A stretch of DNA of 31,375 nt, taken from the IMG/VR virus record IMGVR_UViG_3300025655_000176, positions 1-31,375 of that record; one strand, written 5' to 3'. Both the position numbers and the translations under genes were made by a program. Below are positions 13,201 through 20,380 of this stretch, piece by piece (position 1 is the stretch's first letter; each line of letters begins with the position of its first letter). Below the pieces are notes generated by a model. It was not told the DNA's origin. It saw only the letters and a program-made list of their open reading frames with translations, and did not search any database. Source of the stretch: a virus.

Positions 13201-16200
13201 CATGGTCATCTTGTACAATACTTGCACTCCCAATACCTACTTTATCCGAAGCACTAATAGCCACAAGATTATTTGCGGTAAGTGTTACTTCTGTATTTCC
13301 ACCCGTAATTTCATTTGATTCAACCTTTAACACCTCACCAATATATTCAATATCAGTTCCAGTTCCATCATCACGAAATAATTTGTCACCTTTACGAATA
13401 TTCAATCCTATTGTATTTGCGTGTGCAAACCGTTTGTTAGCATTCGTAATTTCAATTGTAGTAGTTGTGCCTGCGCTATCAGTATTAACATATGTCCATT
13501 CTTCGTTTCCTGTAGCAAAGAAAACAGCCGTTTGAAGTTCTTGAGTTGTCATATCTTCGGGATTATCAAGTCCATTTAGAACATGCCCTGCACGCTTTAA
13601 AATAAAATCAGTGTTAAGGAATTCATCTACATTGTATGTTATATTACTTGGTATTTGAATTTGAATTGAATTTTTTCCACCGTTTGAATCTAACTTTCCA
13701 TAGTAATGAACTTCAATTGGTGTATCAAGTAATATTTCACCAATAATCATCACATCTCCTTGTTCATTTACTGGTGAATTACTTGTATCTCGTGTAAATG
13801 GCGCATCGGGAAATAGCGTTGAATCTTCTAAAATAAGATTAACTAAACCACCACTAATATCATCTGCTTGTACAATCTTTGATTTTGCACGCTTTGTAAT
13901 AGTGCGAGGGGCATGAGGATTAGCCAATGGGCCAGCCTTGAACTCAACGGCTGAAACATATTGACGCAATCCGTAGTCAAGATTACCACCTTGTGTCATC
14001 ATGCTTCCAATGTCATAATAATACGGTGAACGGCCTTCGTAATCCGAAGATGGAAGTTCACTATCCGAAGAAAGAGGAAGAAGGGTTTCATTTCTAAATG
14101 AATCTATAAGATATATCTTAGAGCCAACTACTGCGCTAAAAGCAAATTTATCCGATATACCTTCGTGAAACCCGCCCGTACTATTGTGTGGAATATTCAA
14201 ATATCCATCTACTGCTGGATTGTTGATGTAAAATGCCCAATCATCAGTATTGACAAATACACGGCGTACACGGCGTATATCTTCAATACCACCAAATGTA
14301 CCTGTTGTAGTAGCATCGGGGAACATTTTTGGATGTGAAACATAAACATGGAAAAAATTACCAACAACATCAAACTTGGTAATTGTTGCTGAACTTACAT
14401 GTTCTTTGTTGTTAATTGTATAGGTATAGGCTGAATTTTTAGACTTATCAGCCGCATCAATATCATCAGCACGACGACCTACTGGTGTTGGATTCCATGT
14501 ATGTGCTGTATATGTTGCATCAATATGCAGTTTCATACTGTTATCCGGGCCGGGAAAAATACCAAGTTCAGTATGGTCAAAAAACTGCTGAGGGAATACA
14601 GGGATTTCCACCATTGCACGAGTGCTTGCAAATTGAGTGCCAAGTTGATAATCATGTGTTACAGTATCAAGAGATTGGAACAAACGGTCATTGAGCGTAC
14701 TTCCATCTTGCGCCAATGAATCATTATCAAAATCTCCATCATTGTAAATGTAAATAGAAGTAAGATATGTGCCAGTTGATGATTGATTGATAATACCAGT
14801 AGCATTACACCACTCATGGAATGTATCGTAGGCTGTACCTGCACTGTCTAAATATTTCCGTGTTTGAATTGCTACACCTGTGCTTGTTTGTGAGAAATAA
14901 AATCCTGCACCTGTCTTTTCATCATACTCAGCACTTGCGCCATCACCAAGATATATTCGCCCTTTCTTTGGAAAACAGATTGTACCCCATGATTTCATAT
15001 CGGGCGAGCCATTGTTTAATGGGCTTACACTCATGCTGTAGGGTAACGCACCTGTAGTTGCCGTGTGAACATTTCTTGCTTGTACAGCACAACTACGGCG
15101 AGTTGAACCCGGAAGGCGCATTAACGGGCTTGGGTCAAATGTTGGTTTAGTATTTACAGCACCTTGACCAGCCCCTCCCAGTGTTACTGTAACAACAGGT
15201 GAGTTAGGCTCTATTTCTTTGACTATGTGTGAGTCGGGCGAACCACTACCAATAACTGATACATTCTCATTCACGAAGGAATCTGCGATGCCCGTAGCCG
15301 TAATAATGACTGTACTCATGTTGCTTTCGGGGCTTTCATCCTTTGATATACCACGAATACGAGTACGACTCATCAAATACAATACGCTGGCAATATTTGG
15401 TATATCTCCTGCTTCGGTATATCGTAGCAAAGATAATTGATTACTCCTTAATTTATTTGAAGGCTGAATGAAAATCTTGCCCAAAATGCCTGCTTCATCT
15501 GTAATAATTACATTGTCAATGATGTTAAATGTTTCAAAAACACGAGAAGAATGTGTAGTTGGCCCAATATCAAATTCACCTGTAGCACTCTTATCAGTTG
15601 TAGGCTGGCGGGTTGATTTGCCTGCACCTTCGTCAAGTATTGTATCGGACTGGCTGGATGATAGCGATTCAATAACAACTCGGTGATATACAGAATCATG
15701 AACGCCCGAATTATGTGAACGGGCTATAGCGGTAGGTGGCGAGGCTGGTTCGGCATTTACATCGGCTACAGGAGTGTAAAGGGCTGGTGTACGGCTATAA
15801 TCTAACTCAGTTTCACTTTCTTGCCCACCAGTATTATCACCAATGAGTGTGTGCGACTCTTGCATGAGCGAGCCGTAGCCACTAATTGCATTTGTAAGGT
15901 AAATCACACCACCGGGCGAATACAGCGTACAATTAGCAATATCAGCATTGATAACATCAAGCACTCGTGTACCGCTTCCTAAGTCAAACGAGCCTGCTGG
16001 TACAGTCTTTTCTACCATCAACATTGGTGTTGCGACACCCATACTTGCACCAGTCATATCAATAGCGTTGTAATGAATTTCAACAAATGGCGCAAGGTTA
16101 TGTGAAGTCTTAAGGTCGGGTACATGAAGCAGTGCAATACGGCTTTCTGTTTCGGGAATAAGATGATACAGTCGGTTATTCTCATTAATATCACCAACTT

Positions 16201-17959
16201 CGGGTACTGGCCCTTTAAGCATAAATGGTGCATATTTGAAATTTGTACCACCAATAGCAATCATTTCCTTGACACTGGCTGGTAGCCCATTATCTACCAC
16301 TGCTGTAACGCTGGATGAGTTTTCAATCCGAGCAATCGGTGCTTCCAAAGTTTCAGTGTAAAAATCAACTAATGAATTCATAGTGAACATTTCATCAATG
16401 TTACGGGTATTAGAATCGTATGCCATCTGTACAATATCGGCTGAACCATCAGCCTGCTGGTCAATTGTAATTTCAGTAGGTTTTGGATAGCGGCGCATAT
16501 ACTCATGCCCGATGATATGGGAATAAGTATGTCGCCCACTGTGACCAACTTGGAAGAGTGTGTCAAGGCTTGAAGGCCAAACTACAGCAAATGGATTGTT
16601 AGGGTCGTCTGTAGTAGTTGCCATACGGCTTGAATATACGAAACCATGATTATTTATGTCGCTTTCATCAAGCACCATCTGTCCTGTTTTGTCAAAAATT
16701 TGTGTACCATAATGAGGTGGTTGGTATGGTTTTCCTGTACCGTTATCAATAAGTAAGTCAGCACCGACCACTACAAAGTAATTATCTACATCAGTAGTTC
16801 GTGAATGAAGCACTCCACGAAGGCCACCTGTACCATTAATGAAGTCAATATGAATACTTGATACAGTCATGACACCAGTGCTTCCATTGATGCTATGAAG
16901 TCGCACCCTTTCGGGTGGGGATTGATTAGGCTTCTGTGTGTTACGATTAATCGCACCGGGATTGATAAGAAGATTATACGGAGTGTGCGCTACAGCAATA
17001 GTTGTTGGAGTACCTTGATTTGTATAGTAATCAACAACCTTGTAGTTACCCATGCTGTATGGTGAAGCAGTAAAATCAGTTGTTGGATTACTTGAATCGT
17101 AGGCTTTACCCGTTAATCGTGCAATTAATGCTTGAGCATCAGTGGTTGGAATTGTGATTGTTGTACCACCACTTGAGCCGTAGGCAGTGAACTCGTATGT
17201 TTCTTCAATAACATCAATAGGTTCTTCAAAACGGAATAAAGCCGATGTTGTTTTACCTTTTACAGCCATAGATGGAACAAGCATATTCTCATCAAATTCA
17301 TTTGAAAAGTGAATAGCCTCTACAGCCCCACGAAATTGTCCACCTTTACCACCAAGATATACTTGGTCTGTAGAGCGTGCAAGACGAGTTTCGGGTGGTA
17401 TATCTTGTTGTGATACGATTTCTCCATTGATGGCTAAGAAAACACGACTCTTTGTAATTCCAGCCACAACATGATATAGTGGCCGATTCTTAAAATTCAA
17501 ATTTGTAGCATCACCATAATTACCTGTGTCGTATCGGTTATATGAATCATGAATACCCCCGTAATTTTGTTGAGGATAAACAATCCCATCCCATCGTGTA
17601 CCAGTGTCATATGCCGATGCTAAACGGAACACTGATGGGCCAGCATTAGATTCAACATAAACTGTAAATACAGCAGGGCCGGGTGTATCTACTGTGCCTA
17701 TCTCAAGAGTAAATTGCCCTTCACGGTGAGCAATTATACCACCACAATCGGGTACGACCCATGTTTCAATTACAAAATCTGTAATTGTTTTACTATTAAT
17801 TGAAACAATATCGCCTTGCCCTTGAAGGGTTTGAGTCATTACTTTTGTACCATTAGAATCAGCAACACCTGTTTTCGTAAAGCGACCTTGAGGTATAATG
17901 ACCGAATCGCTTACGCCATCAAAGAAGAAAGCGTGACTACTACGACCAATTGCAACCAT
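1259..17959 (-). CDS. Giant tail-associated protein, 5,566 aa, LamG-like N-terminus (probable fibre/receptor-binding or distal-tail protein)
   Basis: One unbroken frame of 16.7 kb encodes 5,566 residues, over half of the window. It starts at ATG 17959, ten bases after the stop of the distal-tail gene. Residues about 10-245 look like a LamG / concanavalin-A-type lectin fold: FFFDGVSDSVIIP at the start, a central DFVIETWVVP strand, then LYHVVAGI and FLAINGEIV, and a closing SALFRFEEP. The rest is rich in Gly, Asn, Thr, Tyr, His and Pro with few Cys, typical of beta-rich extracellular adhesins and fibres, and I see no membrane segment or signal peptide. Acidic clusters such as NDGDFDNDS (about residue 1073) and DQDDDG (about 4884) resemble calcium-binding loops. 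It follows tape measure and distal-tail genes, where tail fibres or host-recognition proteins sit. Coding is certain; the adhesin role is inference. Confidence 0.88.
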   Translation of the reverse strand: MVAIGRSSHAFFFDGVSDSVIIPQGRFTKTGVADSNGTKVMTQTLQGQGDIVSINSKTITDFVIETWVVPDCGGIIAHREGQFTLEIGTVDTPGPAVFTVYVESNAGPSVFRLASAYDTGTRWDGIVYPQQNYGGIHDSYNRYDTGNYGDATNLNFKNRPLYHVVAGITKSRVFLAINGEIVSQQDIPPETRLARSTDQVYLGGKGGQFRGAVEAIHFSNEFDENMLVPSMAVKGKTTSALFRFEEPIDVIEETYEFTAYGSSGGTTITIPTTDAQALIARLTGKAYDSSNPTTDFTASPYSMGNYKVVDYYTNQGTPTTIAVAHTPYNLLINPGAINRNTQKPNQSPPERVRLHSINGSTGVMTVSSIHIDFINGTGGLRGVLHSRTTDVDNYFVVVGADLLIDNGTGKPYQPPHYGTQIFDKTGQMVLDESDINNHGFVYSSRMATTTDDPNNPFAVVWPSSLDTLFQVGHSGRHTYSHIIGHEYMRRYPKPTEITIDQQADGSADIVQMAYDSNTRNIDEMFTMNSLVDFYTETLEAPIARIENSSSVTAVVDNGLPASVKEMIAIGGTNFKYAPFMLKGPVPEVGDINENNRLYHLIPETESRIALLHVPDLKTSHNLAPFVEIHYNAIDMTGASMGVATPMLMVEKTVPAGSFDLGSGTRVLDVINADIANCTLYSPGGVIYLTNAISGYGSLMQESHTLIGDNTGGQESETELDYSRTPALYTPVADVNAEPASPPTAIARSHNSGVHDSVYHRVVIESLSSSQSDTILDEGAGKSTRQPTTDKSATGEFDIGPTTHSSRVFETFNIIDNVIITDEAGILGKIFIQPSNKLRSNQLSLLRYTEAGDIPNIASVLYLMSRTRIRGISKDESPESNMSTVIITATGIADSFVNENVSVIGSGSPDSHIVKEIEPNSPVVTVTLGGAGQGAVNTKPTFDPSPLMRLPGSTRRSCAVQARNVHTATTGALPYSMSVSPLNNGSPDMKSWGTICFPKKGRIYLGDGASAEYDEKTGAGFYFSQTSTGVAIQTRKYLDSAGTAYDTFHEWCNATGIINQSSTGTYLTSIYIYNDGDFDNDSLAQDGSTLNDRLFQSLDTVTHDYQLGTQFASTRAMVEIPVFPQQFFDHTELGIFPGPDNSMKLHIDATYTAHTWNPTPVGRRADDIDAADKSKNSAYTYTINNKEHVSSATITKFDVVGNFFHVYVSHPKMFPDATTTGTFGGIEDIRRVRRVFVNTDDWAFYINNPAVDGYLNIPHNSTGGFHEGISDKFAFSAVVGSKIYLIDSFRNETLLPLSSDSELPSSDYEGRSPYYYDIGSMMTQGGNLDYGLRQYVSAVEFKAGPLANPHAPRTITKRAKSKIVQADDISGGLVNLILEDSTLFPDAPFTRDTSNSPVNEQGDVMIIGEILLDTPIEVHYYGKLDSNGGKNSIQIQIPSNITYNVDEFLNTDFILKRAGHVLNGLDNPEDMTTQELQTAVFFATGNEEWTYVNTDSAGTTTTIEITNANKRFAHANTIGLNIRKGDKLFRDDGTGTDIEYIGEVLKVESNEITGGNTEVTLTANNLVAISASDKVGIGSASIVQDDHDAVLNRSWLYPYAQGGLRNGDTVWMNMTMNNPHAIEGLFAKSRGVFNDALVWKGFNGGQGQLAERPRDSIPLENFLIGNSCLETAQNFAQHVNKTIEMNYESMGLDATQAPTIAYIDPYLSTDGHARVLLYDVAHDREFIAFHDLHMQVQSSAATPSIGYTRNIPYDGGDLKLDKYLISTNGGAPHYFTTQIDVANGFPTENRYMRSTQQSKFIESAYAHNIPNNISQDLLGSTLIDTQIKYTLENPFTLGNNPTRRGAGHGHFVHTGLYHEGTSNTHTVGDNTLPRVQQAVSSVYYANQAHNLIRKEKEGDNLISALKKYRADQDPNLYSLKDSSTLFDTPDGTRVISAYLCLKGKRNITLDLADHEESRLQHLKHWSEMDFVRRMSIDLGEVGVKEGVTDIEAAAREIVRLINQGGAPNGRTHARRPSQQYPGESERLDLTRIGVRQDIVNENKDPTSAHINADFAATGSTYDPAPFWYGDIAFDSHDRGSHMGYVRAHIGRVVEDINGNEGFSIIIHSTIPGASGRNFCVWLDNSKGQSSYQPQFLIGHGGRFRNFWAQPDEIMGENMHPAPMPLNKDGRPFAPVTTLREYIVQEETSEQFTSNHDIAPRTDDTTNPIGRNISAHLGGISHNSVNEESFETQSPSTALVKGLRAGKEAVARINFGGLVEAGVPGFSPIAGKYGLGRIGDIEFNKRYGETTLYGATSPTANNSYSTHINPTELAQDKIGDATLYGLRFTDHRGTGYGIRYIYREMDAPYANELTTIPSTIDEEICIYFDDRDAGQGGFTIGAHMIGAGDATGRLTPQTDMTEALWRGNQWRGMYAPSIGVDSQIKWDSSNDTITVQLENPFHTATTSFDNVADILGYLGFPKENGVIQITDPLYDAGLTVKGSLGNTVSYESRTQNSATGTHVFYGVRGASFAISHYLSSFGAAATAATSQTLPATSNNIIRGLISPRLNMTTLITDELLATVTAAAINLDNPNVIEGVSFNCRDMYAPDGRKYSEWGISEDAIKIRAHNPQRGARPLSKMFSAKVYRDLGIAAPHLEYGEYQKLSKSASGNWTVSNGGVTVNKPYSDEDIDDNHKHLGCGYIPNTVLQIRTKARGYHANTPTPILVDSYNDPVPTKRWRNNLKGIRFTGKSGDHITPALDNTAVIYNKWDGSNSIFELANSVAALLIPAGVESATLSVSGTNRDRLLSFGDKKTIFHGTLKQALGTPKQNPAVALKRLQIFIQEANEAWRGEYQAGSTLTNNGLLMIHNDGHFSGIRLYGSIESEPITYFKGGHDSNDHSVPLYFGGGFSGVVLDVNDGSKNDYSSFYTHPYSTGPTGTAGIQNANEISTAYAMVDCNALLAFFPATPFLNQHRGTINSPAFNQDSLLSPDLDLNTLVDYSSNPAHVSARYTAGIVRQRPIPLVMRMPHQTARYTDHKTSTPYFTTYLIYGPGQSFPFNETATGTLGETEPHPGYVVTTGNSWSKVPSGEFLPNEIKNPDGEYGPPSTTYQSRTQRFHWRTTLNWSPPQGIPNIGDDSGTTYGMAQRPEHGYHYGDHFGTILTINTNNEGEFAKAHPYRHCAVSYYGIASSADMMFHMDGGYLPGGNWLDNQIAFNPKMEKSNYVVVKHNNDVQPTAFRVSGPLATSILDGLLGETADDFDREIIAIDATRCQNGEELATIIGQAINENPGKGALKAMGGTFMPSMGNAMRQDRYGWVELTFSSYFYGGTLSNLATSPTSPAFVEAILGSGNKQTQLEQLPASGWIRTDNGRTPSGSGGAFAPYHSREVYESGGTWYVRFWLAPNKISGMPVVEDAQTWADKCGGSTLTGPSLSPGATKVFVWSKAGVHYYNNYNDSTRNHMTHVHFSGVVDAIDRTRPVGAVGWAGERYSYLNSLKVGSEGYGAGLGAWHPMLGFSPYGSASSFMSTFSHLPHFTPMKNSPESMSPLTGRSNSDTILTTPYTWTYDTYTAAAYETAEDSDYQRVPLHLSDADAVPRSLHHPQGVFARGFLVISYESEMPLVAKRDRDGITAMGDWLAVVSKTGDAVAASTAITFAGTAQWDERIHSVDRFVAPAHGGPNIEALIASLDLPTGDIPSAAFNFHAPIIADSLLFNAEPCFAKTGDLFFDLDESPGSFFLEDTTDIERNLITDYVTTSTDAELDRYGDDATYWLGDTNAFKLRQNSPAKNFSVEHIVWKRMDGGNLSLPAVNARGLGAVPFITRVSGGTAYTMGEKLYGINRFSFETTNSAMFPIIQAQELAHPQIAARHPDELRNVLEIPNEEMQFEEMQVQDDTGQIHIIEGGSPFGTIIRTFNSVSDRSAEGLAPAIAGSGVEPNLKVRLPDPDTIPGNLIIRSGFDRLQAYQNETMGTGGMMRPISSNSISHLFTDETKGPRLNGTFSDHNWEHISQNATGEAFPDSTYKGWKSATGNAPLETSYELHDRTLFFHITKNGNTHSHRYPTYYTHANGITNNDLTAVSYSGTTLTVSGTVDASLYNESIRDGRKFLRLYNPTTDRGGVASFTGISGSTFTGCVGDTDFADLITGDISSFKVVPSYYIPAGSTRFFAARRLRDHAEVSGNSPDMAHTMYFTNLVLADTLGHDIYSIPKMSPLALPRMGHHFVNPTMAMMPGHFAHPAYQGIYNKHRAIRSATVKAHETSLMESQNLDDLMSDISTTLTDELFGYDTIHTFGALTATPSGPSDIHGGAFSLMFESKIRSDGYGVLASEGEAGVINAAGGHTIVLEAAANYTLRHHFPDPAEVGAYQIIIQPNIHKSQLIGFHQNGGDELTSQQVALVVGIREADSATGGLGLVLAEATSADVRGCEVFINELILDHDPDFGSQFTNIPPLLLYNALGVQGTESPAFTRRSLPYHPQMFALASPGMTTNIPYWSIVHKTGPDDSNAVGFRHLNHHRLDNYYEFLRASAGSIACQITLAGYPSLYPDLYHEVLENISLNPVCTVVSWTSTTVTVDDARGFPQVPYYGNKLEYTDSDGVRRTHTYTERSGYDATNMNQPKQFTFVANANFTGNLTAGTKLRLTRPYDFRPAGDIFKDSLTSIVTRTLPQTLQGSRDTNSLHMADAFLCLWHPNLGRPYTYYSDSSRTWLSPAIDQKPLNSMPEHFETIHYHDATYYASLGPFAFHRKTPAPPYKFKNVSSSDDRKVLAVNTGTKQITTTAPSASLGSGIKIIIEGIAYTVNTDLSSIITVNEDITATIPIGATVWTHGTGSMGTANALESHGNPYVLTNFESQGGQWDAADATTKSMLNHFWPSGSRGGPLVSRLDGYGYVSAAWDYPREYTFDGPVWIDQDDDGSYVVSSGITKTSYDAISNPTRTRPFGYRIGLRQPYNKPQWALYGMRAYRESAIVGSNTSVGYPHGPLVQDETQTWTYAGGNGLSNATYPNTQIGIMERQTNFSGMLGMDKPEWQVRYSDGMRVARPFGCPVRTLRNKNTVLRDWWGDSEGKSIAKIDEAVGYYLVDWWGNTRGEDVRRHPVRGFGIRPAWDAADVYEYLNTPYERIYNGGTPIVNMKGLVDASGNLSVSAGITVPRFGGRSNSINNNNANILVDVYFPTNAHRVGDDGHGRGLRYPTAFNEDVLTALDEPYHTTGVVLSHHTAEPVLNDGYIRARNDVLQPDEVPRGISARLNIAENGLLKPEAVVSDRVETVVGDSPHKDAVSRSSPRIGLDTENIEGVDENLIAINTEAHSLHTDRNVGQRVILQGGYTAGSQTLGNYDLTSLSFAGQPQGGAMKLSHTSNFNPLGGTYLAETRNFVSPLNDYTWGGFGSGVITSNPYETNVFDASAQQTNLTDKRITYMMRPVRLLDKNHIEIFRPNNELHSSSPQYGSNYFSATGGGKYGMYLYEVSNGRAGDGYYIRSTNPDTNPPYAPLYVMDISTSDSAPESTGPKIIGTETTTFDSSLLDNEVTRVVMSENTLEHYRSDAPRRRTHQEGENKQERMDFNVQPRFSQSLHPKGHKGDVTYNSNDHSGDAS

Positions 17960-17968
17960 ATTATCACA

Positions 17969-19150
17969 TCAAAATATCCAATCAATAGGTGCAAAGTTAA
18001 TCGTGTATGAATAAATAGGCTCACCGCCAAGTTGAACAAATGTAGCATTAACTACAGTGCCTTTAATACCAGTATATTCGGAATCATATGGTTTAAATGA
18101 TGTACCAGTAGGAAGAGCATTATCAGCCGTTTTATCTACTGTAGTCATTAAACCACCAGTGGGCATGTAATAAATAGATTCATTTGAATTTGTTTTAGAA
18201 GTAAAAGGAATTTGAATACCAATAATATAATCGCCATATTTAGCATCAGCAACAACCATAGTAGTTAATATTCCACCAGCACCTCCTGCTAATAAAAGTC
18301 CAGCAGTTCCTCCCGAAGCAATTAAACCAGCCCCAAAAGCACCAGCCCCTAATGCACCTATTCCCACAGCACCACCACCACCATTGTTACTGTTATTTAA
18401 AACAGCAAACAACTCAGCCACTTTATCACCTGCACTTTTATTTCGTATATTAGGTGAATCTGCACCACCCGAAAACAGGGTGTACAGTGGTTTATACACT
18501 CCTTCACCTTTAGGCCATGTGCTAAATGAAGGATGTGGTATATTTCCACTTTTACCTAACAGAACTTGAGTAAGGGTAACAGAAACATTTGTTTCACCGT
18601 CAATTGGTGAATTAATGACTTCTGCATTCATGTTAAATGTTCCAGCATAATTGTTAATCAATGCGGCAAAATTAGTTGCCATTTGATTAGCGGTAAGTAA
18701 TGATGTACCATCATGTACAGCAAAATAATATCTTCCACCACTTAAACCATAATTAGATGTAGATTTTGCTATCCAAACCTCATATGTATTATTGATTTTA
18801 ATTGCATAATCCGCTTCACTTATTACATCTGTAGTCATTCCACTTACTAAATTGTGAGCATATGCATTCCAACGAACTGTTGAATCAACAGTTTCACCTT
18901 GACCTCTTGAAAAATCAATAAGTGCGCTTGCTTCCTGTTGGGTATCTAAATTTATTAAATCATCATCAGTCATTACACCTTCAATCGTAATGAGGGATTT
19001 AGGAAGATTAAGGTCAAATGCAAATCGTGAACCACCAGTAAAAGGCATAGTATGAGGTGTAACGCCTCTATCTACATTCATTGTAAGCGTAGTAGCCATT
19101 AGTTCAATAATCCCGCCATCATTGCGTACAAGACGAATTGGTGTACCCAT
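17969..19150 (-). CDS. Distal tail / baseplate-like protein (393 aa) with Gly/Ala-rich hydrophobic segment
   Basis: The start ATG shares one base with the tape-measure stop (TGATG), so it is translated right after the tape measure. In siphoviruses that is the position of the distal tail protein or a tail hub component. The N-terminus (IRLVRNDGGIIELMATTLTMNVDRG) and the C-terminal beta-rich end (YSYTINFAPIDWIF) fit a tail protein whose two ends fold together. The middle is unusual: residues about 256-300 run NNGGGG, then a long Gly/Ala/Leu/Ile stretch (GALGAGAFGAGLIASGGTAG) with almost no charge. It looks like a membrane-active or glycine-zipper segment. No catalytic motif is visible. Distal-tail assignment rests on gene order and the terminal regions; I could not confirm a named family. 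Confidence 0.8.
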   Translation of the reverse strand: MGTPIRLVRNDGGIIELMATTLTMNVDRGVTPHTMPFTGGSRFAFDLNLPKSLITIEGVMTDDDLINLDTQQEASALIDFSRGQGETVDSTVRWNAYAHNLVSGMTTDVISEADYAIKINNTYEVWIAKSTSNYGLSGGRYYFAVHDGTSLLTANQMATNFAALINNYAGTFNMNAEVINSPIDGETNVSVTLTQVLLGKSGNIPHPSFSTWPKGEGVYKPLYTLFSGGADSPNIRNKSAGDKVAELFAVLNNSNNGGGGAVGIGALGAGAFGAGLIASGGTAGLLLAGGAGGILTTMVVADAKYGDYIIGIQIPFTSKTNSNESIYYMPTGGLMTTVDKTADNALPTGTSFKPYDSEYTGIKGTVVNATFVQLGGEPIYSYTINFAPIDWIF

Positions 19151-20376
19151 CAGTATCGCCCCCTCATTGTTGAACCACCAATGTTTCGTGCCATCTCTTG
19201 TTGTATCATGTTGCCAATCTCACGAGCGAGCGCACGCTTATCTGTACGGTCTGTAATACCCGATGCATTAACATTAATGTTGAATGTACTCCCTTTACCA
19301 CCAAAGCCCATTTCGCCTGCTTTTTCAAGCGGCACTACTGCTTCTCTACCCGAAGCGTTGTCACCCAAAAGAGCAAGTGTAGGGCCATTTACAATACCAC
19401 CCTTAGCCAGTGCTGGAATACTCCAATCCGATAAATCAAACCCAATATCAAATGGGTCAAGACCGGGCAAATCAATGGTCTTAGAGAAACTAAATGAAGC
19501 GAAAAAATCATTTATTAACGAAACAAGTCCATTAATTGGGAATTTTAAAACACCCGCTAAACCATTTCCTAAGTCAGTAAAAAATCCAGTTAAAGAAGTT
19601 GCAACATTTGCTAATGTACCCACTGGGTCGGTAAGCAAATCCCATCCAAAACCAACAAGGTCAATCCCAAAATCAATTATATCACCAATAGATATACCAA
19701 CTAAACCATTGAGTATATCAAGAATAAATTTGAATGGTTGAGGTAAAGTACCAATCACAAAATCAATTCTATCACCGATACTAAATCCTGCAAATGCACC
19801 TTCTCCGACAAAGAAATTAACAATCTCCGTTAGCCAATCGGGTAATGTAAAAGAAAAGACATTTTCCCAATTTGGTAAATCAAAAGTAAATAAATCAGTC
19901 CAGTAAGCCGTAGTGAACATTTCGGGCATCGTGAAACTAAATACGCTATCCCAATCGGGCATACTGAAATCAAATAAATCAGTCCAATATGCCTTAGTCA
20001 AAATTTCGGGCGTATCGGGTAACATATCCCATAAGGCTGTTGCCCATTCATCAATTGTAATACCTATACCACTAAATAATTCAGCCCACCAATCTATTGT
20101 TAATACCGCAGGCATATCGGGTAACATATCAAAAAAGCCACTGAAAAATGCTATTGTAGTTTCACCGATTGCGGTTAAAACTGTATCAAAACCATTTTTG
20201 ATATTCTCCCAAGAAAGATTATTAATAGCATCACTCATTGGTTGAATAACTGTATCGTAAAACCACTTTCCTAAATTTTTCAACGCATCAATCGCCATTT
20301 GGCCTGCGGCTTTGAAACCCGGCCCTATCTGTGATACCATGCTGGACATGGATGACAGCATGGAAATCAATGACAT
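19150..20376 (-). CDS. Tail tape measure protein (408 aa)
   Basis: The protein sets tail length inside the tail tube. The clearest mark is the C-terminal block ALAKGGIVNGPTLALLGDN followed by GREAVVPLEK (residues about 322-352), which matches the GGI-V-x-x-PT-x-x-x-x-GE-x-GPEAV-PL motif of many tape measures. The N-terminus is helical and hydrophobic. Residues about 84-182 hold tryptophan-rich repeats of about 32-34 residues (MLPDMP, MLPDTP, MPEMF; AYWTDLF occurs twice). Several glycine- and isoleucine-rich hydrophobic segments follow (residues 195-290). At 408 residues it is short for a tape measure; by the usual rule of about 1.5 angstrom per residue it predicts a tail near 60 nm. It starts at ATG 20376 with GGAGTGA in front, whose TGA is the stop of the preceding chaperone frame. 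Confidence 0.93.
   Translation of the reverse strand: MSLISMLSSMSSMVSQIGPGFKAAGQMAIDALKNLGKWFYDTVIQPMSDAINNLSWENIKNGFDTVLTAIGETTIAFFSGFFDMLPDMPAVLTIDWWAELFSGIGITIDEWATALWDMLPDTPEILTKAYWTDLFDFSMPDWDSVFSFTMPEMFTTAYWTDLFTFDLPNWENVFSFTLPDWLTEIVNFFVGEGAFAGFSIGDRIDFVIGTLPQPFKFILDILNGLVGISIGDIIDFGIDLVGFGWDLLTDPVGTLANVATSLTGFFTDLGNGLAGVLKFPINGLVSLINDFFASFSFSKTIDLPGLDPFDIGFDLSDWSIPALAKGGIVNGPTLALLGDNASGREAVVPLEKAGEMGFGGKGSTFNINVNASGITDRTDKRALAREIGNMIQQEMARNIGGSTMRGRY
19834..20127 (-). repeat. Degenerate Trp-rich tandem repeats inside the tape measure gene
   Basis: Three diverged units of about 32-34 codons begin near residues 84, 118 and 150. Each starts with a [LM]-P-[DE] turn, followed by a W-[AT]-[ED]-L-F core. 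In the later two units a P-[DN]-W-[DE]-x-VFSFT segment follows. The repeats are visible at protein level and partly at DNA level. Confidence 0.75.
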
Positions 20377-20380
20377 TTTC

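Noticed and set aside
16480-16520. HExxH-like metalloprotease motif in the giant protein (HIIGHEYMRR)
   Set aside because: The spacing is H-x3-HE followed by Y-M-R, with no second His two residues after; it does not fit the zincin pattern.
19181-19741. Plus-strand open frame of 186 codons
   Set aside because: It lies antisense to the tape measure, which has a clear family motif and good ribosome site; no ribosome site or recognisable protein in the plus-strand frame.
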